64,000 bases of DNA from CAYSTL01 sp964516805 (GCA_964516805.1 CAZEXI010000003.1:7227-71226), one strand, 5' to 3'. Positions 1 through 8,810 are shown, counted from the stretch's first letter. Notes: generated by a model not told the origin, from the sequence alone. Translations and numbers: made by a program.

Positions 1-275
1 TCCTTCTTCATCGTAATCTCAATAGAGGAAACATTTGTTGAACCAGATCCATCCTCGTTTTCTATCTTTTCTGTATCTGTTATTATTTCAGTTATCTCGG
101 CCTCTTCCATAAATCTATTTCTAGTTATTTCTGCTACATCGACTGCTTTACTTATTGCTCTACCTCTGGCTTTTATCACTACTTCATCACTACCACTGTT
201 AAACTGGGTTAACAATGCCATCACATAGTTCATAGTTTCCTTCTTTCCAATAAAGATTGTATTCTCTTCACTCAT
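1..275 (-). CDS. albA: Alba family DNA/RNA-binding chromatin protein (partial, C-terminus off window)
   Basis: Alba proteins are small dimeric chromatin and RNA-binding proteins of archaea. The reading frame from ATG at 275 stays open to the left edge and gives 91 residues, close to the family's usual 90-97, so only a few C-terminal residues are missing. It shows the typical opening (IFIGKKETMNYVMA), the central KARGRAISKAVD stretch containing the surface lysine region that binds nucleic acid, and the middle helix with NRF. A TATA-like box lies about 40 bp upstream. Downstream context is outside the window. Confidence 0.93.
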   Translation of the reverse strand, partial: MSEENTIFIGKKETMNYVMALLTQFNSGSDEVVIKARGRAISKAVDVAEITRNRFMEEAEITEIITDTEKIENEDGSGSTNVSSIEITMKK

Positions 276-315
276 TGTATCAACCTCATTTTCACGTTTT
301 TTAACGTAATTTAAA

Positions 316-323
316 CATATAAA
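316..323 (-). promoter_or_regulatory. TATA-like box for alba
   Basis: On the minus strand the sequence TTTATATG sits in an AT-rich stretch about 41 bp upstream of the Alba ATG at 275. A start site near 290 would give a short leader. This is pattern recognition only. Confidence 0.5.
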
Positions 324-353
324 CGGTCGTATTTACTATTTTAGGTAAGAACC

Positions 354-365
354 AACTTGCAAGTT
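354..365. repeat. 12-bp perfect palindrome at the MFS stop / upstream of the alba promoter
   Basis: AACTTGCAAGTT is a perfect 12-bp palindrome that overlaps the MFS stop codon (364-366) and lies about 30 bp upstream of the alba TATA-like box. It could be an operator for alba or a short hairpin at the MFS transcript end; no T-run follows, so an intrinsic terminator is less likely. Confidence 0.4.
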
Positions 366-1599
366 AACTATCGAAGATATAAAATGTTATAAGTCCAAAG
401 ATAGCAATAAGCGATAACGAGAGCAAGCCTATGTTATATGATGCTGTTAATGCAACAACACCTCCCACCAAAACTGGACCCAATACTCCTACACCGTTTC
501 CTATACCGTTCATCAAACCTGTTGCTGAACCGATGGTGTTATTGGGCACCTTTTGTTGCAGCATAGTAAAAAATAAAGGAGGAGCCATCTGACCAAAAAG
601 AAACACGAAAAATAAAATTAAGATGGCATAATTTACATTAGGCATAGGAAATATAGTTAACATACCTATCATCAGAGCACTCATGAAAAGCGATGACATT
701 ATTATCTTTTTAGTGTGGCCTTTAGTATCGCTAACCCATGACCCTATAACCATACCAACAACCGCTCCTACATACGGTATCGCTGCTCTGTAAGACATCT
801 CGCTGATATTCAAACCATGTACTTCTATGAGATAAGTAGGGATCCATAAGCTGACACCCCACCAAACTGTTGTAACTGCAGTGAACCCAATCAATACAAC
901 TTGAAAATCCCTATCTTTTGCTAAATTGATCAATGATTTTTTAATATCAAGATCTCTTTTTTCATCTTTATTAAATTTAATACTTCGATTTGGACTGTCT
1001 CTGATAAATAATAAGACAGGTATACTTAAAATAAATCCTGTCAAAGCAACTATATAAAACGAAAATTGCCAGGTTTGAAAAATGATCAAAGGGGACATTA
1101 AAATTGGTGCGATTGCTACGCCTACAGGACCTCCACTCATAAAAACTGAATTTGCTCTACCTCTTTTAGATTCTTTAAACCAACCCGCTGTTACTTTATT
1201 TGCTACTGGGAACAATACACCCTGGGCCAAGCCTAAAAGTAATCTAGAAAATAATAATATCCAGTAGTTTCCACCAAAATATGCTCCTATAAAGATAGCT
1301 GAAGACCAACCCGATATCGAAATTGCTAACATTATTTTCGTTCCGTATTTGTCAATATTAGGGCTGAAAAATATGTTAGAAAATCCATAGCTAACCAGAA
1401 ATATACCTAACAAAACTCCTCCCAAACTACCCTGCTGAGAAGAAGACCAACCCATGTCAGATGCTATATTATCTAATGCTACAGAAGTACTCATCCTTCC
1501 TATATAACCCATAACTATAGATAAGAACAATAAAAATAAAATGAACGATTTATATTTTCGGGAAAGGTCGAATCCAAAATTTCTTATGTCAAATTTCAT
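364..1599 (-). CDS. Major facilitator superfamily transporter (ACS/OPA-like)
   Basis: A 411-residue membrane protein with about 12 hydrophobic segments, the usual MFS length. The loop after helix 2 has a motif A-like DKYGTKIM, and the stretch RLLLGLAQGVLFPVANKV followed by WFKESKRGRAN resembles the anion:cation symporter and organophosphate antiporter branches, which move organic acids or sugar phosphates. The substrate cannot be read from the sequence. It is monocistronic; a TATA-like box on the minus strand at 1657-1664 gives a leader of about 30 nt. The neighbouring divergent gene is a ROK sugar kinase, so a sugar-related substrate is possible but unproven. Confidence 0.88.
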   Translation of the reverse strand: MKFDIRNFGFDLSRKYKSFILFLLFLSIVMGYIGRMSTSVALDNIASDMGWSSSQQGSLGGVLLGIFLVSYGFSNIFFSPNIDKYGTKIMLAISISGWSSAIFIGAYFGGNYWILLFSRLLLGLAQGVLFPVANKVTAGWFKESKRGRANSVFMSGGPVGVAIAPILMSPLIIFQTWQFSFYIVALTGFILSIPVLLFIRDSPNRSIKFNKDEKRDLDIKKSLINLAKDRDFQVVLIGFTAVTTVWWGVSLWIPTYLIEVHGLNISEMSYRAAIPYVGAVVGMVIGSWVSDTKGHTKKIIMSSLFMSALMIGMLTIFPMPNVNYAILILFFVFLFGQMAPPLFFTMLQQKVPNNTIGSATGLMNGIGNGVGVLGPVLVGGVVALTASYNIGLLSLSLIAIFGLITFYIFDS

Positions 1600-1656
1600 T
1601 ATGTTCTAGATGGACTATAGAAGCAACTTGATTAAATTTTTGGAATGATATCAACC

Positions 1657-1664
1657 AATATAAA
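1657..1664 (-). promoter_or_regulatory. TATA-like box for the MFS gene
   Basis: Minus-strand TTTATATT lies about 58 bp upstream of the MFS ATG at 1599, leaving room for a start site near 1632. It sits directly downstream (minus-strand sense) of the 1675-1712 hairpin. Confidence 0.45.
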
Positions 1665-1674
1665 GACAATGATT

Positions 1675-1787
1675 CTGGGAAGCCCAGACATTAATTAGTC
1701 CAGACTTCCCAGGTAACCATCCTCCCTCCCCTTTGATGATACTAGAATAGTGGTTTATTATTGAACTACTCATATTAATTAGTAGTC
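1675..1787 (-). ncRNA. Candidate structured RNA with two hairpins sharing a loop sequence
   Basis: On the minus strand 1712-1675 can form a 15-bp stem (arms 1698-1712 and 1675-1689) with an 8-nt loop. All 15 positions pair if three are G-U; on the plus strand the same three are A-C mismatches. A second hairpin (arms 1781-1787 and 1764-1770, 7 bp) again pairs fully only on the minus strand, with one G-U. Both loop regions contain ACTAATTAAT. This suggests an RNA transcribed on the minus strand in the 390-bp gap between the MFS and ROK genes. No known RNA family was recognised; ends are unknown. Confidence 0.4.
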
Positions 1788-1989
1788 TGCCATTTTTCAT
1801 TATACTTGTTCGCTTGTCCGTAAATACAAGAAATGTGAAACTAAGATATATAATTTACGATTTAAAATACTTTAATTAACATAAGGATTAATTAAAAACA
1901 TTAAATTTTTTTAAAAACTATTGATACGAATAACTCTTTTTCCACTATTATATCACAAAATATTATACTGCCTTAAACAATTGATAACT

Positions 1990-2850
1990 ATGGGCAGTCT
2001 TTGTATAGATATGGGCGCCACAAAAGTATATCTTGGGATAGCTGATGTAGAGTTCATAGACATTATAAAAAAAGATACTAAAGAATTTTTAGAGAATTCA
2101 AATAACATATTGAAGAACATCAAAAAGGATTATAATATAGAAAATACCGCTATTGCGTTGCCAGGACCATTGGACTTAAAAAATGATCTTATTTTTCCCC
2201 CTAATATCCAAAGCCAGAAGATCGATATTAAAGACTTATTTAAAGATAATTTCTTCAATCCTAAACTGATAAATGACTGTCATGCCGGAGTGATAGGAGA
2301 ATATCTTTACGGGGAAAACAAATCTGATGATATCGTTTACTTAACCATCAGCACAGGTATTGGTGCTGGTGTGATATCGTCAGGGGATCTGATCAAAGGT
2401 TGGGATGGTAATTTTGCGGAAGTGGGGCATATGTTGATAGGTGGAGATAGACTATGTGGTTGCGGGGGAAAGGGTCATTGGGAGGCTTACTGCTCAGGAA
2501 ATAACCTCATCGAATTTGCAGAGAAAATAACCAAAGAATCCTTCAAAAATCCAGAACAACTATTCAAGGAATTCAAAAAAGGAAATAAAAAAGCTGTTAA
2601 AGTTATAAAAAAATTTCAAAAGATCAATGCCAAAGGAATATCAAATATTATCAATTTATACAATCCTGAAATTATCATTATTGGGGGAAGTATCGCAGTT
2701 AACAATCCAGAAGCGATTATCGGTGATAATATGAACGTTATAAATGAAAATATAGTAAATCCAATGCCAAAGATCAAATTTACATCCCTAGGTAATTACT
2801 CCGTCCTACATGGATTAAGAGCGATTTGTAGAGGTCAATTTGACTATTAG
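1990..2850 (+). CDS. ROK family sugar kinase
   Basis: ROK proteins are cytosolic sugar kinases (glucokinase, N-acetylmannosamine kinase) or sugar-responsive regulators. No DNA-binding helix precedes the kinase domain, so an enzyme is likely. Visible are the N-terminal phosphate loop DMGATK, the catalytic region NDCHAGVIGEY, the STGIGAGV glycine-rich motif, and the ROK zinc site CGCGGKGHWEAYCSG. The ATG at 1990 was chosen over a TTG at 1921 because the family starts just before the IDMGATK strand; this gives 286 residues, near the family norm. Sugar specificity cannot be assigned. Confidence 0.88.
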   Translation: MGSLCIDMGATKVYLGIADVEFIDIIKKDTKEFLENSNNILKNIKKDYNIENTAIALPGPLDLKNDLIFPPNIQSQKIDIKDLFKDNFFNPKLINDCHAGVIGEYLYGENKSDDIVYLTISTGIGAGVISSGDLIKGWDGNFAEVGHMLIGGDRLCGCGGKGHWEAYCSGNNLIEFAEKITKESFKNPEQLFKEFKKGNKKAVKVIKKFQKINAKGISNIINLYNPEIIIIGGSIAVNNPEAIIGDNMNVINENIVNPMPKIKFTSLGNYSVLHGLRAICRGQFDY

Positions 2851-2866
2851 TAATAAATAAATAAAT

Positions 2867-3586
2867 TTATCCTTCTTTTTCCACTCCATATATTGTGCCG
2901 CATTCTACACATCCAAAATATTCCTTAGATATCCTCTTAGTTTTCACAGATTCACATTCTGGACATATGATATCATCACCCCTGATTATCCTGGACAGAT
3001 CCCACCCTCTATAATAATTACTTCCGGATCTTAATTTAGGATAATCATACTGGAGCCAGTCGACCTCAATATTGTACTGTATAAAAGGCATAGACTTTTT
3101 ATGGGATACCGGTAGAAGTGACCTTATAAGATCAGAATTCTTATTGATTATATAATTAGCTAGTATATCACTAATACCATTATGTTTCCACCAAGTGTTC
3201 AACCTGTGGCTATTGATATTATCCTCCATGGTCAAATTATGGTCAATTATAGGTTCAGACCAATTTATGACGCCATACAAAGGATTGACTATCAAAACTT
3301 CTTTTTTGTTATCTTTATTTAAATCATTCCATATATCGCTGTCCAATTGGCTGTAAAGCTTTCCTTGATATATTTTGCAAGCTGGTATCTTATCTTCATT
3401 ATCTTTTAGATTAATATTAAAAGATTCAGCGACTTCTTTCTGTAAGCTATTTAATTTTTCTCTGTATTCTTCATCTAATCCTTCTGTGAAGGTCTTATCA
3501 CAGCTAACGATATCTTCAAATTTAGAATTAAATCCTTTTTTACATGAACACGGAATCAGTATGAGTTCATTCAATATATCACCCAA
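2867..3586 (-). CDS. YaaA-like (DUF328-type) protein with C-terminal zinc ribbon
   Basis: A 239-residue protein. The N-terminal LILIPCSCKK, the middle IPACKIYQGKLY and the following VNPLYGVINW/EPIIDHNLTME match the spacing of conserved blocks in the YaaA peroxide-stress fold (PCS.K, ALY.G..Y, YG...P). Bacterial YaaA binds DNA and limits damage under peroxide stress; the archaeal role is unknown. Unlike the bacterial protein it ends with a zinc ribbon (CPEC at about 214, CVEC at about 231). It is divergent from the ABC operon and may share a control region with it. Confidence 0.65.
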   Translation of the reverse strand: MGDILNELILIPCSCKKGFNSKFEDIVSCDKTFTEGLDEEYREKLNSLQKEVAESFNINLKDNEDKIPACKIYQGKLYSQLDSDIWNDLNKDNKKEVLIVNPLYGVINWSEPIIDHNLTMEDNINSHRLNTWWKHNGISDILANYIINKNSDLIRSLLPVSHKKSMPFIQYNIEVDWLQYDYPKLRSGSNYYRGWDLSRIIRGDDIICPECESVKTKRISKEYFGCVECGTIYGVEKEG

Positions 3587-3593
3587 TAATTAA

Positions 3594-3633
3594 GAGGAAA
3601 GATCTTGCATAGCTATGATCTAACCACTTCCTC
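3594..3633. repeat. Nested inverted repeat between divergent genes
   Basis: GAGGAA (3594-3599) pairs with TTCCTC (3628-3633). Inside it AGAT/ATCT and the 10-bp palindrome CATAGCTATG (3608-3617) nest symmetrically. It lies just upstream of the YaaA-like gene start on one side and of the ABC operon promoter on the other, so an operator is possible. Function is not known. Confidence 0.35.
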
Positions 3634-3759
3634 CGATTAAAAGAATCTTCTTTTGATATATATCTTTTTTCCTGATTAACCAAAAATGAAACTAAACTAA
3701 AATAGAAAAAATAAAATAACCTATATTATTTACTCCTACATCAGGGTAAGGTTATCTGT

Positions 3760-4707
3760 ATGAATAAAGAAAGTCTTATAAAAGCAAAAGAGGTACAAGT
3801 TAAATATGGACACATAATCGGGTTAGACCAATTTACTGCAGATATACCTAAAGGTATAATAGGTTTGCTTGGTCCGAATGGGGCTGGAAAAAGCACTTTT
3901 ATAAAATCACTTCTTGGATTAGTAGAAAGAGACTCAGGTTCTATTAATATTAAGGGACTAGACCCTGAAAGTGAATTGACTAAGATCAGAGATATAATAG
4001 GATACATGCCTGAACACGAATGTCTGATCGACCAAATGAATTCAGTTCAACTTGTATCTTATATGGCCCAGATATCTGGTCTAAGGGAAAATAGAGCGGT
4101 ACAAAGAACACACGAAACATTGGATTTTGTAGGTCTAGATGAGGAAAGATATAGAGAAATATCCTCATACTCTACTGGAATGAAACAAAGGGTAAAATTA
4201 GCACAAGCGATTGTCCACGATCCTGAAATACTATTCCTAGATGAACCCACAAATGGTATGGATCCCGAAGGAAGAGAAGAGATGTTATCTTTGATCAAGA
4301 AAATTGGGGAGTCTGGAAAAACAATAATTGTTTGTTCTCATATCTTAAATGAAGTTGAAAAAGTAAGCGATTATATATTCATAATTAGCAATGGAAAAAA
4401 ACTGTTAGAAGGTCCAATAGAAACTCTAATCAAAGGAGATGAAGGTAGGATAAGGATCAAAGCAAGAGGTAAAATTGAAGATTTGAAAGATTTTACTAAT
4501 AAACTAAATGAAAAATATACCATCTCATCTACACAATACGAAGGACAACAACTAGAATTCATAGCAGAAGGAGTTAAAGAAAACGACCATATTTTTCAAG
4601 CTGCTGACGCTTCAAATGTACAATTAAGATCACTCAGGAAACACAAAATTACACTAGAGGACGTTTTCATCGATGCATTCGAAAGGGGGGAGTTAAATGG
4701 GGATTAA
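3760..4707 (+). CDS. ABC transporter ATPase (ABC-2 type, first pair)
   Basis: Cytosolic ATPase of an ABC-2 type exporter, 315 residues. Walker A GPNGAGKST is near residue 40, the signature region is YSTGMKQRVKLAQA, Walker B is ILFLDEPTNGMDP, and the switch histidine is in VCSHIL. About 90 residues follow the ATPase core, as is common in this exporter family. The stop overlaps the next gene, the permease at 4697, by 11 bp, so the four genes 3760-7199 form one operon of two ATPase/permease pairs. Substrate unknown. Confidence 0.93.
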   Translation: MNKESLIKAKEVQVKYGHIIGLDQFTADIPKGIIGLLGPNGAGKSTFIKSLLGLVERDSGSINIKGLDPESELTKIRDIIGYMPEHECLIDQMNSVQLVSYMAQISGLRENRAVQRTHETLDFVGLDEERYREISSYSTGMKQRVKLAQAIVHDPEILFLDEPTNGMDPEGREEMLSLIKKIGESGKTIIVCSHILNEVEKVSDYIFIISNGKKLLEGPIETLIKGDEGRIRIKARGKIEDLKDFTNKLNEKYTISSTQYEGQQLEFIAEGVKENDHIFQAADASNVQLRSLRKHKITLEDVFIDAFERGELNGD

Positions 4708-5518
4708 ACCTATAGAATATAAGCCATGGCAGGGAAAAAGAACCAATCATATTAAGAGAATTTTTGTGATAATTAAAAACATATTCAAAAATAAGATCAG
4801 TTCAAAAGGTATTATCGCCCTACTTATCATAGGTAGTGTGCTTGTTCATTTTCCTAACTTTTTAAATCTTGTTTTTATGCCAGTTGAAGAACTAAAGGCA
4901 GGAATGATGATCAACTATTTTGATAGTTTTATGTTCTATATCTTCGTTATAATTTTAGCTGCAATAGTTACCTCTGACCTTATCTCAGATGATATCAACA
5001 GTAATTCATTTGTACTCTATTTCTCTAGGCCAATAAGACCTATCGATTATTTATTTGGTAAATATAGCGGAGCTTTTCTGATTATCAGCCTTTTCAGCTT
5101 AATCCCACCGTTCTTATACGGAATAGCAGCGATTTCACTTCAGACAGGAAGTAATTATATGAACAGTGCTGAAGTATTAGGTTCAACTATCTTAGCTGGT
5201 ATTCTCTACTCTATCGTTATAACAGGATATGGTATAATGTTATCTTCCTTTACAGAAAAAAAATCTTATGCTGGTGGTGGAACTTTTATTTCATTCATAG
5301 TAACTCCTTCTATAGGAGAGATATTTTCAAATTTTAATTACAATTGGAAGTTGGTAAATCCTATGAATTTACTGAATTATTCTTTGAGGATTATTTACGG
5401 TAAAGATCTTCCAAGCAGAATAAATTCTACATTATTCGGTGTGTTGATGATATTGCTTATAACTCTACCAGTATTGGTCTCATTATACAGAATACATCAC
5501 AAGGCGGTGGGAAAATGA
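4697..5518 (+). CDS. ABC-2 type transporter permease (first pair)
   Basis: A 273-residue integral membrane protein with about six hydrophobic segments. The sequence VTSDLISDDINSNSFVLYFS followed by RPIRPIDYLFGKY is the typical ABC-2 permease block (loss of domain boundary between helices 2 and 3, R-P-I). It is translationally coupled to the ATPase genes on both sides (11-bp overlap upstream, 4-bp overlap downstream). Partner of the ATPase at 3760 by position. Confidence 0.88.
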   Translation: MGIKPIEYKPWQGKRTNHIKRIFVIIKNIFKNKISSKGIIALLIIGSVLVHFPNFLNLVFMPVEELKAGMMINYFDSFMFYIFVIILAAIVTSDLISDDINSNSFVLYFSRPIRPIDYLFGKYSGAFLIISLFSLIPPFLYGIAAISLQTGSNYMNSAEVLGSTILAGILYSIVITGYGIMLSSFTEKKSYAGGGTFISFIVTPSIGEIFSNFNYNWKLVNPMNLLNYSLRIIYGKDLPSRINSTLFGVLMILLITLPVLVSLYRIHHKAVGK

Positions 5519-6441
5519 ATGATGTTATCAATACTCATGAGCTCTCTAAATGGTATGATGACGTTATTGGATTGAATTCAATGGATCTGGAAGTAAAACC
5601 AGGTATAACTGGTATTGTAGGTCCAAATGGTGCAGGAAAAAGTACTTTTTTCAAACTTGTTATGGGCTTGTTAAAACCAAGTATGGGAGATATCCTTGTT
5701 TTCGGAGAGGATCCTTGGCAAAATAATAAGATTCACAAAAAAATGGGTTTCTGTCCAGATTATGAAAGCCTTCCACCTAGAGCAACCGGTTATGAGTATT
5801 TAAAGTTGATAGGGTCTATGCAGTGCATAAAAAATACTATTCTAGAAAAAAGGATAGCAGAAGTTTCCAACGTTGTTGAAATGAAGAAAGACCTAGATAG
5901 AAAGATAGAAGGTTACAGTAAAGGTATGAAGCAGAGAATAAAAATCGCAGGGGCTTTAATACACGATCCAGAACTCCTTTTATTAGATGAACCTTTATCG
6001 GGGACCGATCCTTTAGTCAGAAAGGATCTGATCTCTTTAATCAAATCACTTTATCATGAACATGGACACAATATTTTGGTCAGTTCTCATGTATTATATG
6101 AAATAGAAAGATTAACACAAGATATCGCGTTAATGTATAAAGGAAGAACTGTCGCTACTGGAAACATATCTGAGATCAGAGACCTAATAGATGAGCATCC
6201 ACATAACATTTTCATCGAAGGAAATGGTCTCAAGGAGTTAGCTAAAAAACTAATCGATGTAGAACTCGTATCTTCGATAAATTTCAAGAACAATAATGAA
6301 TTGATAACGGAAGTGGAGGATCCAAACGAATTTTTCGATAAAATACCATCTTTGATTCTAAATTCTGATTGTAAAATTGATACTATTTACAGTATGGATG
6401 ACAATCTAGAAGCTGTGTTTAAATATATAGTGGAGGGATAA
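5515..6441 (+). CDS. ABC transporter ATPase (ABC-2 type, second pair)
   Basis: Second ATPase of the operon, 308 residues. It has Walker A GPNGAGKST, signature YSKGMKQRIKIAGAL, Walker B LLLLDEPLSGTDP and switch histidine VSSHVL. It starts inside the end of the preceding permease (ATGA overlap) and is followed after 2 bp by the second permease. The two ATPases resemble one another throughout, so the operon may encode a heteromeric exporter or two related ones. Confidence 0.92.
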   Translation: MNDVINTHELSKWYDDVIGLNSMDLEVKPGITGIVGPNGAGKSTFFKLVMGLLKPSMGDILVFGEDPWQNNKIHKKMGFCPDYESLPPRATGYEYLKLIGSMQCIKNTILEKRIAEVSNVVEMKKDLDRKIEGYSKGMKQRIKIAGALIHDPELLLLDEPLSGTDPLVRKDLISLIKSLYHEHGHNILVSSHVLYEIERLTQDIALMYKGRTVATGNISEIRDLIDEHPHNIFIEGNGLKELAKKLIDVELVSSINFKNNNELITEVEDPNEFFDKIPSLILNSDCKIDTIYSMDDNLEAVFKYIVEG

Positions 6442-6443
6442 AA

Positions 6444-7199
6444 TTGAGTTTGATTGATAATATAAAAGGAACGTTAGCTTTGAGTCTTTATTCAGCAAAA
6501 AAGATAATCTTAGATAAAAAGATAATTTTGAGCATAATATCTGTTATCTTCTTCTCATTAGTCATGGGCTACGCTGCTTACGAAGGTAAATACGATATAA
6601 ACGTGATATCTTTTTTAATGAAAAATATACTCCTACTGTTTTTGATGCCTATAATAGTGATGATATACGGGTCTACTTTGATCAGAGATGAGATAGATGA
6701 TAAAAGTATTACCATGGTCCTTACCTCTTCTCTCAATAGAATTTGGAGCTATATAGGCTATTACATCTCACTGATCTTGACGATGAGCCTAATTATGATT
6801 GCCATAGTTTCTACAGGTTTCTTTTCTTATGTTGGAGTTACAAAAGTCACAAGCGATGCATTGACAGTATATTACGGAATGATAGGTTTGGTTATTATAG
6901 GGTCCATTGTCTATTCATCACTTTTCCTATTATTCAGTATATTGATTGAAAAACCCTTATACTTGGGCTTATTCTATGCATTTGTATGGGAAGTGTTCGT
7001 TGGTTCTTTACCAGGTAAAATAAAAAAAGTTTCCATCAATTATTATCTCAAATGCATAGGTTCAGAATGGATAGATATAAGTACCTTCAAAAATTTTGGA
7101 GATGTATCTTTATCAAATGCCCTTATGATACTTTTCATAACAACAATAGTATTGATATCTATAGGCATCGTTCTCTTCCGTGAATTCGAACTAAAATAA
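6444..7199 (+). CDS. ABC-2 type transporter permease (second pair)
   Basis: A 251-residue membrane protein with about six hydrophobic segments. It contains the ABC-2 block YGSTLIRDEIDDKSITMVLT after the second helix. The start is a TTG 2 bp after the stop of the ATPase gene, with GGAGGG just upstream. It is the last gene of the exporter operon. Confidence 0.85.
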   Translation: MSLIDNIKGTLALSLYSAKKIILDKKIILSIISVIFFSLVMGYAAYEGKYDINVISFLMKNILLLFLMPIIVMIYGSTLIRDEIDDKSITMVLTSSLNRIWSYIGYYISLILTMSLIMIAIVSTGFFSYVGVTKVTSDALTVYYGMIGLVIIGSIVYSSLFLLFSILIEKPLYLGLFYAFVWEVFVGSLPGKIKKVSINYYLKCIGSEWIDISTFKNFGDVSLSNALMILFITTIVLISIGIVLFREFELK

Positions 7200-7469
7200 A
7201 AAAATCACTTTTGAATAAACAAAATTGATTATGCCTAATAATAGCATGATTGGATAACAAAAAATGAGATTCAATAAAGATTCTAAAGATCTATAAGTAA
7301 TATTGATATGATATTATGATACATAATAATGATACAGTATTTTGATTTTACCTATTAATACGAAAATTTGATTAATGAGCATGATTAAAAGACATGATTT
7401 TTAACGATGGTTTCTTGAATAGAATTTTGTATATAAAATCATATATTAATCATTAGAAGTTGTTATAAT
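7200..7469 (+). promoter_or_regulatory. Intergenic region with promoter of the winged-helix gene
   Basis: 270 bp of very AT-rich sequence. A clear TATA-like box TATATAAAA lies at 7430-7438, about 32 bp before the ATG at 7470, so the transcript would have almost no leader. Imperfect direct repeats of TGATAC are present near 7318-7335. No gene or stable hairpin was seen in the rest. Confidence 0.45.
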
Positions 7470-7814
7470 ATGAGAGAAACAGATGATGCTGAGGATAAGT
7501 TAGAGATACTAGCGGATGGTTATGCCAAACGTATTCTGGTGGGATGCTACAGGAAACCTAAACCTGTCCAGGAACTTAGTTGGAAATACGATATACCAAT
7601 TGCTGCAGCCTATAGAAAAGTACATGAACTTGAAGAGGCTGGTTTTCTAGAAGTAGCAAAAAGAGAAACGAGTAGAAGAGGAAAAAAAGTAAAATTATAC
7701 AAAACAGTCCTTGAAAGGGCTATTATTAGATTCGAGAATGGAGAATTCAAAGTAGAATTTGATTATCCCACTGAAGAAGAAAAATTCCAGCTAGAATTTG
7801 AAAGCAGGTTCTAA
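7470..7814 (+). CDS. Winged helix-turn-helix transcriptional regulator
   Basis: A 114-residue protein. Residues 10-75 look like an ArsR-type winged helix: a first helix (LADGYAKRILVGCY), the HTH (PVQELSWKYDIPIAAAYRKV) with recognition helix, then HELEEAGFLEV and the basic wing TSRRGKKVKLYK. The C-terminal 35 residues are acidic. No sensor domain or metal-site cysteines are obvious. It lies directly downstream of the ABC operon and has its own TATA box, so it may regulate that operon; this is only positional. Confidence 0.8.
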   Translation: MRETDDAEDKLEILADGYAKRILVGCYRKPKPVQELSWKYDIPIAAAYRKVHELEEAGFLEVAKRETSRRGKKVKLYKTVLERAIIRFENGEFKVEFDYPTEEEKFQLEFESRF

Positions 7815-7850
7815 AACTTCTTCTAATTTTTTATTATATTGAAAAACCAA

Positions 7851-8018
7851 TTATTCTGCCATTTCTTTTACTTTTGAAAAACATTCATTTAGTGGGTCTT
7901 TCTCATCAATCAAACCTTCAGCTCTATCTATACAAATCAAAAGATCCTCTTCTATATCCATATCGGATCTCTTATCTCTATAAAGCCCCATCTTAGTTAC
8001 TGTTTCCTTATCAAGCAT
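7851..8018 (-). CDS. Small hypothetical protein (55 aa)
   Basis: A short frame on the minus strand with a protein-like composition (two predicted helices, acidic, ending KVKEMAE). It fills an otherwise empty gap and has codon use like its neighbours. The ATG at 8018 is preferred; a GTG at 8048 would add ten residues and would be nearly leaderless behind an AT-rich TATA-like stretch. No family recognised, and it might not be a gene. Confidence 0.4.
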   Translation of the reverse strand: MLDKETVTKMGLYRDKRSDMDIEEDLLICIDRAEGLIDEKDPLNECFSKVKEMAE

Positions 8019-8190
8019 TAAGGAGACACCACTAGTACACTTGCACACTCATGCAGATGTAAATAAAACTTTTGTACATTTTTCAAAATCAGTTTTGATA
8101 ACATAATTGAGCCTGATTTTTACTTATAATAGTAGTTCATATAAATTAAACAGAAAGATATATCACTACAATATCTATTTGGAAAAACGA

Positions 8191-8628
8191 ATGGTCTATA
8201 TCCGTAATTTCACTAAATCCGACGTGGATCAGGTAGCAGAGATAGCTCAAATATCACTTAAAGAAAGTTATGATGAGGAATTATACATTACAATCCATAA
8301 TTACTGGCCAGAGGGTTTTCTAGTTGCTTCTTTAGATAGCTACATACTAGGTTTCATATCTGGAGTGATAGTAAGTAAAGACACATCGAGAATACTTATG
8401 CTGGCTGTCCGACCGACTCATAGAAATAAAGGTATTGGATCAAATCTTCTACAAAATTTCATCGAAAGGAGTGCCCAAAAAGGGATGAAAAAAATTACTT
8501 TAGAAGTTAGGGTAAGCAGTGAAAAAGCTATTAACTTTTATAGAAAAAAGGGATTTCACGCTTTGGGGATAATTGAAGATTTTTATACAAATGGTGAGAG
8601 CGGTATTAAAATGATAAAACATCTATGA
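8191..8628 (+). CDS. GNAT family N-acetyltransferase (RimI-like)
   Basis: Transfers acetyl groups from acetyl-CoA to an amine, possibly protein N-termini as in RimI/Ard1. The 145-residue product starting at MVYIRNFTKSD has the GNAT folds in order: N-terminal strand and helix, the acetyl-CoA pyrophosphate loop HRNKGIGSNLL, and the C-terminal SEKAINFYRKKGFHALG block with the tyrosine typical for RimI. The ATG at 8191 was chosen over an upstream in-frame start at 8107, which adds a low-complexity extension not seen in the family. Confidence 0.85.
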   Translation: MVYIRNFTKSDVDQVAEIAQISLKESYDEELYITIHNYWPEGFLVASLDSYILGFISGVIVSKDTSRILMLAVRPTHRNKGIGSNLLQNFIERSAQKGMKKITLEVRVSSEKAINFYRKKGFHALGIIEDFYTNGESGIKMIKHL

Positions 8629-8810
8629 TCGAATACTTCCCATGATTACATGGTTTTTGAAAAATCGCTTTTTAAACAACTGAAATACCATAATAAATTA
8701 ATAAAGTAAAATTTTCATTATCTCACCCTATGAAAAATCAAAAGGAGCAAAATTACCCGCCATATAAATATAACATAACTACATCTCTAATTAAATAAAA
8801 GAGGGAAATC

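Noticed and set aside
1082..1267. Plus-strand 61-residue frame within the MFS gene
   Set aside because: Antisense shadow of a well supported transporter; no ribosome site.
8730..8798. 22-codon frame just upstream of the DUF885 gene
   Set aside because: A TATA-like box near 8764 lies inside it, so the mRNA would start after it; it is probably not transcribed.
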